A stretch of 16,377 nt of DNA from Spirogloea muscicola. Lineage: Eukaryota; Streptophyta; Zygnematophyceae; Spirogloeales; Spirogloeaceae. The translations under genes were made by a program, and so were the position numbers. The notes beneath the pieces were generated by a model. It was given only the letters and a program-made list of their open reading frames with translations. It did no database searches and was not told the DNA's origin. Shown here one piece after another: positions 1-8,540 of the stretch (its first letter is position 1; each line of letters opens with the position of its first letter). Where the stretch lies: NCBI GenBank assembly GCA_009602725.1, contig WELB01000065.1, positions 77,273-93,649 of the forward strand. Reading direction: 5' to 3'.

Positions 1-295
1 CTCTCTGTATCCCTGCAGCGGTCCATGGCCCACGCTCTGCATCTGCGAGCTGGCCGTGCTCTCGCTGCGGGCTCTGGCTTTCGTCAGGGTGATAGCTTCC
101 CGGCAGCTAGTCTGTCGGATCTGAGGCTCCTCACTCGTACTTATTGAGTGATCCATCCTCCCCCTGTTTTACCATTGCATCCTCAGGCCCCTTTGTAGCT
201 GCTCACCGCTCTTAGGCCCCTCTGAACCTTTGTGCATTCTTTTTGGGCTGGCTTTTCGCAGCCCTTGCCCCCATTGGGAGTGCCACTTCTTTCAA
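1..295 (+). mobile_element. Retroelement 3' end, copy 1 (ORF tail plus 3' UTR with hairpin)
   Basis: The first 147 bases read open on the plus strand as the C-terminal end of an element protein: LQRSMAHALHLRAGRAL, then a tail SLSDLRLLTRTY and stop TGA (145-147). The same pattern recurs in eight other copies in this window. Bases 148-295 are the matching 3' untranslated segment: GTAGCTGCT, CTTAGGCCC, then CATTC, a T run and a hairpin whose GGGCTG (245-250) pairs with CAGCCC (259-264), ending near GCCACTTCTT. The copy is cut by the window start. The protein pattern (PLAIDVFGxLG, LQRxxAxALHxRAGRAL) resembles C-terminal regions of non-LTR reverse transcriptase ORFs in algae. That family link is from memory; no reverse transcriptase domain is present here. 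Confidence 0.65.
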
Positions 296-305
296 AGTGA
301 CCCGC

Positions 306-655
306 TCAGTAGCCACGGGTCAAAACATAAAGGTCGCTAATCCATGCCTGAATACTAGATGTCAGATACGAAGCCCTTCTGCCACCAACAAGAGCTCGGC
401 CAGCTTTCTGGTGCAAGGCATTAGCCCGAGCACGCTGCAAACAGGCCGAAACACGTCGTCGCAAGAAAGACAGATATGCAGCTGGCAAGCCCAACTCAGC
501 CGGAAACACATCTGCACGACGTGTGTAGCCTAGATTGGCAATGTTTTGGAGGAGGGTGTGGAAACGAGGACCCAGACAACCAAAGACGTCGATTGCCGCT
601 GGCAGGAGCTGACGGCATTGAGGGTAGTCGGGCCTGAAGAAGGGGCCTGAAGAAG
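306..655 (-). mobile_element. Retroelement ORF C-terminus, copy 2 (open frame)
   Basis: Read on the minus strand from about 655 down to TGA at 306-308 this is one unbroken frame. It begins near FFRPDYPQCRQLL, continues with LPAAIDVFGCLGPRF and LLQNIANLGYTRRADVFP, then RRRVSACLQRARANALHQKAGRAL, and ends ISDLYVLTRGY-stop. It is the longest copy here without a frameshift over this part of the protein and it diverges from copies 1, 3 and 5, so it is probably another subfamily. It abuts the 3' end of copy 1, in opposite orientation, with about ten bases between them. No catalytic polymerase motifs are included; it is a 5'-truncated fragment. Confidence 0.6.
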
Positions 656-662
656 CTACGTC

Positions 663-1320
663 AGTATGGGGGAAGGATGGACCACTCAGTAGGTACGAGT
701 GAGGAGCCCCAAATCCGACAGACTAGCTGCCGGAAAATTATCCCCCTGACGAAAGCCGGAAGCCGCAGCGAGAGCACGGCCAGCACACAGATGCAAGGCT
801 TGGGCCATGGACCGCTGAATGAGACCGATAATCTCATACGATAGGCATGGGCCCACGAGCCAGCGGCGTTGAAGTCGACCGGCTCAGCGCGCCTGCGGGA
901 CACAGCGTGCCGCGCAAGCCTGACCAGCAGGTCGAGCCGCCGGGACCCGAGAGCCTTGTGCACGTCCACAGCCAGGGGGACGAACTCATCTGCAGCCGGG
1001 TGGTCGGCGTGTTTGGCCGCCTTGCAGCGAGCAGCCTTCGCCGCAGCATGGCCAGCCCGCGAGGCAAAGAGCCCCGGGTTGGAGCGGTCGACCACATCAG
1101 TGGTGACCGACATCAGCGATGATGCGCGCGCCGCCGCCTGGCGTGGACGCCACCAGGTCGACACGGCGCGTGTAGAGTCCGTCGGCCTTCTGGAGGATTG
1201 GCATAACGGAAGTGTTCTCCATCGCCACCGTGTACCCGGCCTCCAGGAAGATGCCGAACATTGACATCACGGAGGAGGTCGTGAGCAGCTGTTCGTCCCG
1301 CAAGCCATAGTTGCATGCTT
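663..1320 (-). mobile_element. Retroelement ORF C-terminus, copy 3 (frameshifted)
   Basis: Three frames on the minus strand must be joined to follow the protein. The upstream part (about 1316-1100) reads LRDEQLLTTSSVMSMFGIFL and QKADGLYTRRVDLVASTPG. The middle part (about 1130-840) has DVVDRSNPG, AAKAARCKAAKHADHP, DEFVPLAVDVHKALG and LARHAVSRR. The last part has LQRSMAQALHLCAGRAL and ends LLTRTY with TGA at 686-688. At least two frameshifts separate these, so it is a dead copy. It is an inverted relative of copy 1: the last 150 bases are nearly the reverse complement of 1-150. An acidic residue followed by a K-rich helix is compatible with a PD-(D/E)XK nuclease-like fold, but that is speculation. 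Confidence 0.6.
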
Positions 1321-1324
1321 TAGA

Positions 1325-1578
1325 ATGCGGTTATCGTTGAGTCTGCAGCGCTCTCAAGCACTCGCGATCCACCAGTGTGCTGGTCGTGCATTAGCCCAGG
1401 CTAATGGCTTCCGTGGGGGTGGTTTGGCTCCTCAGTATAGCTTGTCAGATAAGCATGTGCTCACTCGGGGATATTAGTGTCCCCCTTAGCCAGCTCATTA
1501 CCCAGTTAAAAAGACATTTGAAAGGCTAGAATTGGCCTCCCTTTCAATTTCAAGCGCACCGCGCACCATCTCTCGCCT
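1325..1578 (+). mobile_element. Retroelement 3' end, copy 4 (subfamily with GGATATTAG end)
   Basis: Plus-strand frame reading RLSLSLQRSQALAIHQCAGRAL, AQANGFRGGGLAPQ, then YSLSDKHVLTRGY and TAG at 1474-1476. Bases 1477-1578 are a diverged version of the 3' untranslated segment that is much better preserved in the inverted-repeat arms at 2602-2737 and 3326-3460: shared landmarks are AATTGGCCTCCCTTTCAATT, the CGC-rich stretch and CTCTCGCC. The copy starts immediately after the upstream end of copy 3, on the opposite strand, giving a head-to-head arrangement. Confidence 0.55.
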
Positions 1579-2250
1579 CCAGTGGCGCAGCGGAGGATAT
1601 GCACCGCCAAAGAAAGAAAGAGCTCGCCCATTAAGGATAGGGGCTGGAACAGCCAGCCCAAAAAAGAATGGACAAAGTACGAGAAGGGAGCCAGGGGAAG
1701 CGCTAAGAAAAACAAGCACAAGAAGAAACAAAGCAGCTACGAATGACTCAGTAATTCCTGCTGAGCAGCCGCAGATCAGAGATGCTAGGGTCCTGAAGTG
1801 GGTCCCCTGGACAGAGCCATAGGCCGCAGCTAGGGCTCTTCCGGCACGAAGGTGCAGCGCACGGGCCATGGACCTCTGCAGCGAGACGGCCAAGCGCATG
1901 CGATACACTTGCGCCAGCGACCCGGCTGCAGGAAAGTCTACCGGCTCACCATGGAAGCGACGGGCGATTGCGTGGCGGGCGAGCTGGTTAAGTAGCTCAA
2001 GCCAGCGAGCGCCCAGTACCCCATGGATGTCAATTGCCAACGGGAAGAACTCGTCTTCCGGCGGATGGTCGGCGTACTTGATCTCTTTTGCCCGAGCGGC
2101 GCAGGCGACCGCATACCCAGCCTTGGTGGCAGACTGGGCTGTGTGGGAGCGGTCGAATGCGTCGATAGTCACCACGTCCAGAAGCAGACGTGGCCCGCCG
2201 GCCTGTGGGGTGGCCACCAGGTCGACGCGACGAGCGTGGAGACCGTCGGC

Positions 2251-2260
2251 CCTTTCCTTC
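2251..2260. repeat. Left target-site duplication CCTTTCCTTC
   Basis: Ten bases repeated exactly at 2397-2406, flanking the 136-base insertion. The sequence is pyrimidine-rich, so a chance match is less improbable than for mixed sequence. Confidence 0.55.
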
Positions 2261-2396
2261 CTCCCCCTGTTTTACCATTGCATCGTCAGGCCCCTTTGTA
2301 GCTGCTCACCGCTCTTAGGCCCCTCTGAACCTTTGTGAATTCTTTTTGGGCTGGCTTTTCGCAGCCCTTGCCCCCATTGGGAGTGCCACTTCTTCC
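2261..2396 (+). mobile_element. 136-base insertion of the element 3' UTR, with 10-base target duplication
   Basis: This segment is almost identical to bases 158-290 of copy 1, beginning 11 bases after that copy's stop codon and ending at CCACTTCTTC. It interrupts copy 5 exactly between the parts encoding VMPLQE and ADGLHARR. CCTTTCCTTC stands at 2251-2260 and again at 2397-2406, as expected of a target-site duplication. A 3'-end-only insertion with a target duplication is what extreme 5' truncation in target-primed reverse transcription gives, or a SINE borrowing the LINE 3' end. No poly(A) tail is visible. The hairpin lies at 2348-2367. Confidence 0.65.
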
Positions 2397-2406
2397 CCTT
2401 TCCTTC
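2397..2406. repeat. Right target-site duplication CCTTTCCTTC
   Basis: Exact repeat of 2251-2260; after it the coding sequence of copy 5 continues on the minus strand. Confidence 0.55.
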
Positions 2407-2541
2407 TTTCCTGGAGCGGCATGACGCCGGAGTGCTCCGCTGCCACCGCGAAGCCAGCCTCCACCAGGATGCAATGCATCGCGTCCCGGAGGCGGTCGTG
2501 GGCCGCCTCCGGGACGTCGTGGGCCGCCGTCCTCTCGCCGC

Positions 2542-2737
2542 GGCGGCGCTCCAGCTCCCCAAGTTAGCTTGTCAGATTCGTTTGTGCTCACCCGTGGGTA
2601 CTAATGTCATCTTAGGTACCTTAGATTAGGTCTCCGTAATATGTAGCCTTGTTTAGTCTGCACTCGACTCTGCCTGAACAATGTATTGGCTTGAATTGGC
2701 TTCCCTTTCCATTCATGCGCCCCGCGCGCCTTCTCTC
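2542..2737 (+). repeat. Left arm of a large inverted repeat (retroelement 3' end, copy 6)
   Basis: About 196 bases that match the reverse complement of 3326-3521 with about five mismatches counted by eye. The outer part encodes the tail APAPQVSLSDSFVLTRGY followed by TAA (2602-2604). The inner part is the untranslated segment with GGTACCTTAGATTAGG, CTGCCTGAACAATG and TTGGCTTGAATTGG, ending CGCGCGCCTTCTCTC. So the arm is itself the 3' end of an element of the same subfamily as copy 4. The outer edge touches the upstream end of copy 5. Confidence 0.75.
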
Positions 2738-2804
2738 GCCGCCGTGGGAACAGCGCAGGACGTGAGCAGCCAGCTCGCCAGGCTCGGCCCCTCGCTGTAG
2801 CTGC

Positions 2805-2945
2805 TTGTAGCTGCTTTCTTTCTTTGTGTGCTTTGGTTTCTTAGCGCTTCCTCTGGCTTCCTCTGGCCCCCTTCTCGTTCTTTGTTCATTCTTTTTTTGG
2901 GCTGGCTTGTCCAGCCCCTATCCTCAATGGGCGAGCCCTTTCCTG
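2805..2945 (+). repeat. Hairpin-bearing 3' UTR module inside the inverted repeat
   Basis: Matches the 3' untranslated segment of copy 5 in plus orientation: GTAGCTGCTTTCTTTC, TTTCTTAGCGCTTCC, CCCTTCTCGTTCTTTG, TTCATTC, a T run, the hairpin GGGCTGGCTTGTCCAGCCC (2899-2917), then CCTATCCTCAATGGGCGAG. The protein tail that should precede it (about 2745-2800) is degraded beyond confident reading. Confidence 0.55.
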
Positions 2946-3142
2946 CCCCTCGCTCCCCACACTGGCATTGACGCACGCCCTGGAGGCATGGAGGCGGCAG
3001 CTCCGCCGGGTCCGTCGACCGCTCCCCACACTCGCACTGTAGCCCGTGCAAGGGGCGGTTGGGCAGTCGGTGGCTGGACCTTCTGCAGCGGCTTGCAACG
3101 CGGGCCACTGACCGTCGGGAGAGAAAAGCGCGGCCGAATTGA

Positions 3143-3300
3143 CTGGTGGCTGGGAGAAGCCAGCCCAAAAGGAATGGACAAGGTCAAGAGGAGCCGAATG
3201 GCGCAGAAAGCAGGGGACTAAGTGCTAAGACGACAAGGAGGCTCTCAGTAACCTCTAGTCAACAACTGCAGGTCGGAATAGCTAGAGGGCGGGAAGACGT
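3143..3300 (-). mobile_element. Retroelement 3' end, copy 7 (minus strand, inside the inverted repeat)
   Basis: Minus-strand reading gives SDLQLLTRGY with stop TGA at 3245-3247. It is followed by the shortened untranslated segment and the hairpin at 3148-3166, next to GGAATGGACAAGG. It mirrors the module at 2805-2945, so the inverted repeat has an inner as well as an outer pair of related arms around a core at about 2946-3140. In the core, CGCTCCCCACACT occurs twice, near 2950 and 3020, which suggests a small local duplication. Confidence 0.5.
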
Positions 3301-3312
3301 CGGGAGGGACAG

Positions 3313-3332
3313 CAAGAGAGAGAGAGAGAGAA
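3313..3332. repeat. GA dinucleotide microsatellite
   Basis: A run of GA units lies just inside the right arm of the inverted repeat. The left arm has only TTCTCTC at the equivalent place, so the run probably expanded after the repeat formed. Confidence 0.75.
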
Positions 3333-3521
3333 GGCGCGCGGGGCGCATGAATTGAAAGGGAGGCCAATTCAAGCCAATACATTGTTCAGGCAGAGTCGAG
3401 TGCAGACTAAACAATGCTACATAATACGGAGACCTAATCTAAGGTACCTAAGATGACATTAGTACCCACGGGTGAGCACAAACAAATCTGACAAGCTAAC
3501 TTGGGGAGCTGGAGCGCCGCC
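3326..3521 (-). repeat. Right arm of the large inverted repeat (retroelement 3' end, copy 8)
   Basis: Reverse complement of 2542-2737 with few mismatches. On the minus strand it encodes APAPQVSLSDLFVLTRGY with TAA at 3459-3461. Unlike the left arm, this copy continues upstream to about 3590 in the same frame with RSQALALHQRAGRAL and SQASGFRGG, so the right arm retains more of its parent element. Confidence 0.75.
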
Positions 3522-3696
3522 ACGAAAGCCGGAGGCCTGACTTAGAGCGCGCCCTGCACGTTGATGAAGAGCCAATGCTTGCGAGCGCAAGAAAGAAGAA
3601 GGGCTCGCCCATAGAGGACAGCAAGAAAGTGGCTCTCCCAAAGGTACGTGTGTCGTTTTGGCGCCTTTCTGCCCTTTGGACCTCGTCCGTTTTTCT

Positions 3697-3840
3697 GGGC
3701 TGGCCATTCACAGCCCCCGCCCCCTTCGAAAGAAGTGGCACTCCCAATGGGGGCAAGGGCTGCGAAAAGCCAGCCCAAAAAGAATTGCCAAAGGTTCGGA
3801 AGAGCTTCACTTCCTTCATGTGGGCTGGCTTCTCACAGCT
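3697..3840. repeat. Three clustered hairpin modules
   Basis: GGGCTGGCCATTCACAGCCC at 3697-3716 (plus), the inverted form at 3757-3776 (minus) and GGGCTGGCTTCTCACAGC at 3822-3839 (plus). The middle one includes the extended module GAAAGAAGTGGCACTCCCAA and GAATTGCC, which is the reverse complement of the 3' end of copy 1. The three lie within 150 bases in alternating orientation. Confidence 0.65.
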
Positions 3841-3849
3841 GATGCGGTA

Positions 3850-3997
3850 CTTTGGTGGAGCTATTCTATTTCGAAGAAGGAAAGTGATTCTATTTCTGCC
3901 TGAATGCAGTCCTCGCCACCTTCGCCGGGCTTGTCAATTGCCGCCTGCTATTCGGGCCTCATTCAGCTCACTCTGCGTGCTGACTCGTGGTTACTGA
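3850..3997 (+). mobile_element. Retroelement ORF tail, copy 9
   Basis: Plus-strand frame ending FSSLCVLTRGY with TGA at 3995-3997, preceded by a weakly similar stretch (RRACQLPPAIRAS). Only the last ten or so residues match the other tails well. It marks the right edge of the retroelement cluster. Confidence 0.45.
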
Positions 3998-4502
3998 GCG
4001 GTCTACTTAGCAGCTGGAGGTGTACATCTGTCAGTGTGCTTGCCTTCGTACTTGGCCACTCAGGCCCTCCATCAATCAATAAACACTGCATTTTCCTTCG
4101 TGAAGAGCTGCTTCTTCTGCCAGAACAGTCTTAGCCCAGTCCAGCCTGCAGCTGTCCAACTTTCTGCAAGTTGGAAGCCAATCTACAACCCACCCTGAGT
4201 TGAGAACCCCGTGCTCCTACTTGCCGTCCCAACTCTGACATCCCCAGCACACACTTCGGCTCGAAGCCGTACATGCGACCCTGTGCCGCTGCCCAACTCT
4301 AGGTTCCACACAAGAACTTGCTCTATTGCAATGCTTTGGCTGGGTGAATGATGTAGCTTTGCAGCAAGGTACGAGTGGGTCTAGGCAGTTGCTTCTTCAG
4401 ACCCTATACCTTGACCCCTTTACAGCAACATGTGACTCCGCAGCTTGGAATCAAACAACAACACACATAGTTGACTTGCAAAGCCATGCCAATGGGCATC
4501 AT
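3998..4502. other. Intergenic stretch, probably the 3' region of the minus-strand gene
   Basis: No convincing coding frame was found over these 505 bases. It separates the retroelement cluster from the stop codon of the solenoid gene, so it probably contains that gene's 3' untranslated region. An AATAAA occurs on the plus strand near 4078, but no plus-strand gene is apparent to use it. Confidence 0.4.
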
Positions 4503-7500
4503 TCAATCATTCTTGAGAGTGAGAGGGGAGTTGCTTGTGTGAAGCATGAGCTGCTTGAGCTGGACTACAAGAAGCTTCAGAAGATGCTGCAGCTTTTCTC
4601 CCTCGACTCCTCTGTCACCTTCTCTCCTCCCCTTGCTCTTGTCCTTTTCTGTTGTGTTCCCATTTGCTGCATCTTCGTCACCATCTTCTTGGGAGCTGCT
4701 ACCAGCTTCATCTGCTGTCCTCGCAAGCTCGGCATCTTGCTGGCTCGCCTTTGTGTCTTGTTCTTGAGTATTCATGGTCATGGCACTTGCAACTGCTGCA
4801 TGACACTCGGTAAGTGCCAGAGCTAGAGGCCCACTCGCTGCCCACAACCTGGCTGAAGGGGACCTGGCCATGGTAACAACCTTGACGAGCAATAGCAAAG
4901 CCTGACTCCTGCTCCTAAGACTGAGTGTGAGGCCTGTCAGGTCGAGATCTGGTGAGCCAATGCCCTTGACCTCTGAGGACAGCCTGCTAAGGCTAGAGGC
5001 CAACGACAATTCTGCAGCATCCTGTGCCATGCCGAGCAGCATGTTGTCAAGACTTGGATAAGCAAGCCCACGCGCACGTAGGACCAGAGGCCACATCAGC
5101 CTGTGCGTAGCAGATACAGCATCAGGAAGCTCTGCTTCAGCTTTATTCAGTGTCACGAGGAAACTGCAGAACTGTGGCAGTGCCCTCATGTAGGCCGTAA
5201 AGTCTGGAGAAGCGGAGACTCCAAGCAGCATCAATGTCCGTAAAGGCTCCATTGTAGGTTGCAATATATCTGCTCCCAAGAGGGGCGCCAGCAATCGACA
5301 AACTCCAACCTGAAGCATGTCACAACAGCTAGTTGTCATCTGCTCTTGAAACTCTGTACATGGCTGCTCTGATATGACTATCACACGCTGACTAATGTTC
5401 TACACCCACTTGCATTACCAGGGAATGTGCATGCAGTTTATTCACTCGCCTTCTAGTGACATGACAATGAGTGTGCTATAGCTGCTCACCTCAACAAGCT
5501 GAGAGCCCGCTTGTGCCTTTATAGGAGCTACTTCCAAGAATGTCAAGTGCATATTAATGAGAGTGTTGAGCTTGCACCCATTCTCTACACTGCTTTGCCA
5601 CGTGCTCAGTGTAGCTTCCAACTTCCTGCTAAGATAAGGAAGAGCCGCCTGCAAAGAAGGCCAGAGGAGCTGGACTACAGATTTCATGTGCGGACTTGAG
5701 TGGCCTTTAAGCTGATGCTGTGAGCAGAGTGTCTCCAGCAGAAGGTAAGCAAGCTCGTCACCCTGCTGTGCTCCCGCACGTGTCAGGCCAATGACGCGAG
5801 GACCAACCTGCAATGCACCTGGCACCACGCACGGAACACATGAGTCATACACATGAACGTAAGACACGAAGTGGGCACATAGCAAGGTTCATGAGACCAA
5901 TCACTGAGACAGCAGAAACATTATCTCATCATGCTGGTTTGAAAGCCGAAGCTCAAACATTGGATGCCAAGGCAGCAGCTGAATTGTACTGCTTGTCACG
6001 GCCCGTTGTCATACTGAGGCCCTGATATGAAAATGACAGCTCGTGTGCTGTTAAGTGCAAGGGCCTGTTTGACGCCAAAATCTATCTCACCTGTTGCTTC
6101 CATGAACCGCACGACAGTGGTTTCCGCTTCACGACTCAAGATGCTGGACGTCATCAAATAAACACCCAGAAGTTCTACATAAGGCCGCAATGCCAGGCGC
6201 ACATCCACGTCCTGACTCGCAACACTCAGCAGCCTGCGAACAATCTGAAACATCCAACCGTGCCTTATGTAAGGTGGCAAATCTCAGCTAGCACATGTGA
6301 CCTCCACTGTGCCCTGGAAGCATGCATATGCATTACAGATCACTGCTTACTACACAATGATGCTGACTATGCAGCAACACAGTGGGCGGAAACACGGACC
6401 TCAAGGACGTCATCAGCGAGGTGAAGGTCAGCCCAGGCCTTGCTACTGCTTACGGTTCTCCTGGCAAAGCTTGCATATTTAGCCAACTTCTGCAATAAGT
6501 CCTCCCAGCAACTTTTGCTGGGCAGCTCAGACTGGAAGGAGAGATCAGCGAATAGGGGGGTTGACTCAGACACGTGATCTTGCTGTAGCGTGCCTGCTTG
6601 CTCCAGTGGCTCCCAATCAGAATCATCTGCAGGCCATAGCAGCCAAGCAATAAGTGATCCCGAACAGCTGGAGCTAGGAGTTGTTGGGCCCCTCAATCCA
6701 AGGGTCCAGCAACTTGTAGAGCTGATCCAAGGGCTACAAGTCCAGGCACCTTCCAACTGTGAACCAACACATTTTGATGCCTAACTGAGTGCAATCAGGA
6801 GGTGCTAACATGGAGTGGTCACATGGAGTGAGAAAGTGGAACAAGGATGAGGACAAGCAAATTCATGGTATGTCAACCTGTTTACCAACACGTACTTATT
6901 TAGAAGCACTGCTTTCAATCGTACAGAAGCAAGCCAGGCCTGCTCAAGTAGGTCACCTTTGTAGCTACAAACGTCAATGCAATCAAGATGCAAGTTGCTA
7001 GTCAAAGACATTGCTTCCACTCTAAAGAGCCTTGATCGTGTGGTCCAAGGCCAAATGCATACCATCGTCATGCCCTTCAAGCAGGTTATCAGCCGCAATT
7101 TCACTGGACTGTGCAAGGACTCTTGCTGCTTGTACACCTTCACCAATGTTGTGCTTATCAGTAAATTCAGCTGCACGCTCCTCCCCGCTTGTACTTGCAC
7201 GGCCAGACGTGCTCACTTCCTCCTCCAAAGCAGGGTGATAGTCAGCCAGCAACTTGTGAAGGCCACCGTTCGGATTGCTTGTACTTGCTTGCTTGCCAAG
7301 GCACACCTTACCGAGCTCACAAATACGCAACCTGATGAGCGACAAAGATGGGGATAAACATCAGCTTAGGACCTCTCCATAAGCTTTGTAGTTGTGATGA
7401 TGCTCGTTATGCAGTCCATTCTTGCAAACCCTGCATGCGTCCCAACGTTTGACATTCATCAAGAAGATTCATGGGCTGCCAAATGTGATGTGGCAACTGA

Positions 7501-8488
7501 AGACCAGCCCTCGACACTCTAGAAGCAAATCTGCAGAGTGTTGCTGCATTTTGAGGTACCAGCGATAAGCGACAAGTACAACTTCCGAAGCTCCAGCTCT
7601 TCGGACGCCATTGCTGATGAGATGTTCTGTGTGGGTCTGGTGAGAGGTTGCACAGTTGCATCTTCGGATGATGCTGAAGCTGCCATGTAGCTGCACAACA
7701 AGCTCAGCAATGGTCAGCCAAAGCTCCCAGCAGACATCTCTAGCTCCCCTCTTTGCAAGACTGCCTGCCTCAGTAGCGTGGAGCGTGGCAACAGTAGGAG
7801 AGGCTCTTTGCTCACAATCTTCATCCTCTTCAGTGGAACGAAGGCCCGACTCTCTGAGGAAGCAAGCAGCAACTCATTCTTGGCATCCTGGCTGACGCCA
7901 AGCTGAGGTGAGGAGAGAAAGGTGAGGTGGGATGGCAAGAGCAGGTCCTGACCTCAGTCCAGACACGAATCTCGCGCTGATGGTGTAAGGCAGCTGTCTG
8001 GTCTCCGCAAGGCTCTCCCTACAGGCAGCGCAGCAGGCAGCCTTCAGGGCAGCACCGCGGCCGTGTTGGGACGCTGATATCTTAGCAATTCCCGCTTGCT
8101 CTTAGACGGCTACAGAATGAGTCCAAGCTGCAACAGCTGCAAGAAGACGTCTTGCCAGTGTCAGGAGCGACACAGCTTCTGTTCCAGTGGCGCAGGAGGT
8201 CACCTCATCGTCGTTGCGAGGGCCGCAAGCCCGCTGGTCGGCACGACCTGCAGTGCGGCGACAGCGCAGGACCGTCCATGAGCACCGTCAAGGCGGCAAG
8301 CTGGAGCCTAGAAGCGAGAGCCGCGCCGCCAAGCGACGCTCCGAGCGGCGGGGGCTGCGCCGCACCGGGAAGTCGAAGCAGAGGCCGGCGTGCGCCTCGG
8401 CGGCCAGCGCCGCCTGGGGGCGTGCCGGCGCGGCCTGCGCCTCGGCGATGGCGCGCGCGAACTCCGCGGCCAGCCTCCGGCGGGCGGC

Positions 8489-8540
<52 letters not shown>

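Larger units (their letters stand above)
1596..2541 (-). mobile_element. Retroelement fragment, copy 5, longest remnant, interrupted by a small insertion
   Basis: Minus-strand reading starts near 2541. About 2530-2407 gives AHDRLRDAMHCILVEAG and VAAEHSGVMPLQE. After an interruption at 2261-2396 it resumes at about 2250 with ADGLHARRVDLVATPQAG, LLLDVVTIDAFDRSHT, ARAKEIKYADHPPEDEF, FPLAIDIHGVLGARW, LARHAIARR and LQRSMARALHLRAGRALAAA. A frameshift precedes the tail, which reads SDLRLLSRNY with TGA at 1748-1750. Below it lies the 3' untranslated segment (1596-1747) with the hairpin at 1640-1659. An open frame of 239 codons spans 1498-2217, but it overruns the true stop because of the frameshift, so it should not be annotated as an intact gene. 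Confidence 0.6.

Noticed and set aside
1498-2217. A 239-codon minus-strand frame taken as an intact gene
   Set aside because: It follows the retroelement protein only to about 1790; comparison with other copies shows a frameshift before the real tail (SDLRLLSRNY-stop at 1748), and the remaining codons run through the 3' untranslated hairpin segment.
2946-3140. CRISPR-like direct repeats in the core of the palindrome
   Set aside because: Only two imperfect units sharing CGCTCCCCACACT are present, with no regular spacing, in a eukaryotic context.
2542-3521. A DNA transposon (MITE) with terminal inverted repeats
   Set aside because: The arms themselves encode element protein tails and 3' untranslated segments of a family found elsewhere in single orientation, so the palindrome is better explained by opposed retroelement 3' ends. 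No clear target duplication was found at its outer edges.
1-4000. LTR retrotransposon with long terminal repeats
   Set aside because: The repeated blocks include coding tails, occur in both orientations and show no TG...CA ends, primer-binding site or polypurine tract bordering a repeat.
4326-4826. A 166-codon plus-strand open frame with a hydrophobic middle and Cys-rich end
   Set aside because: It lies largely opposite the last exon of the minus-strand solenoid gene, whose frame is longer, chains in phase with other exons and has normal composition. The hydrophobic look comes from reading Lys/Glu/Asp codons backwards.
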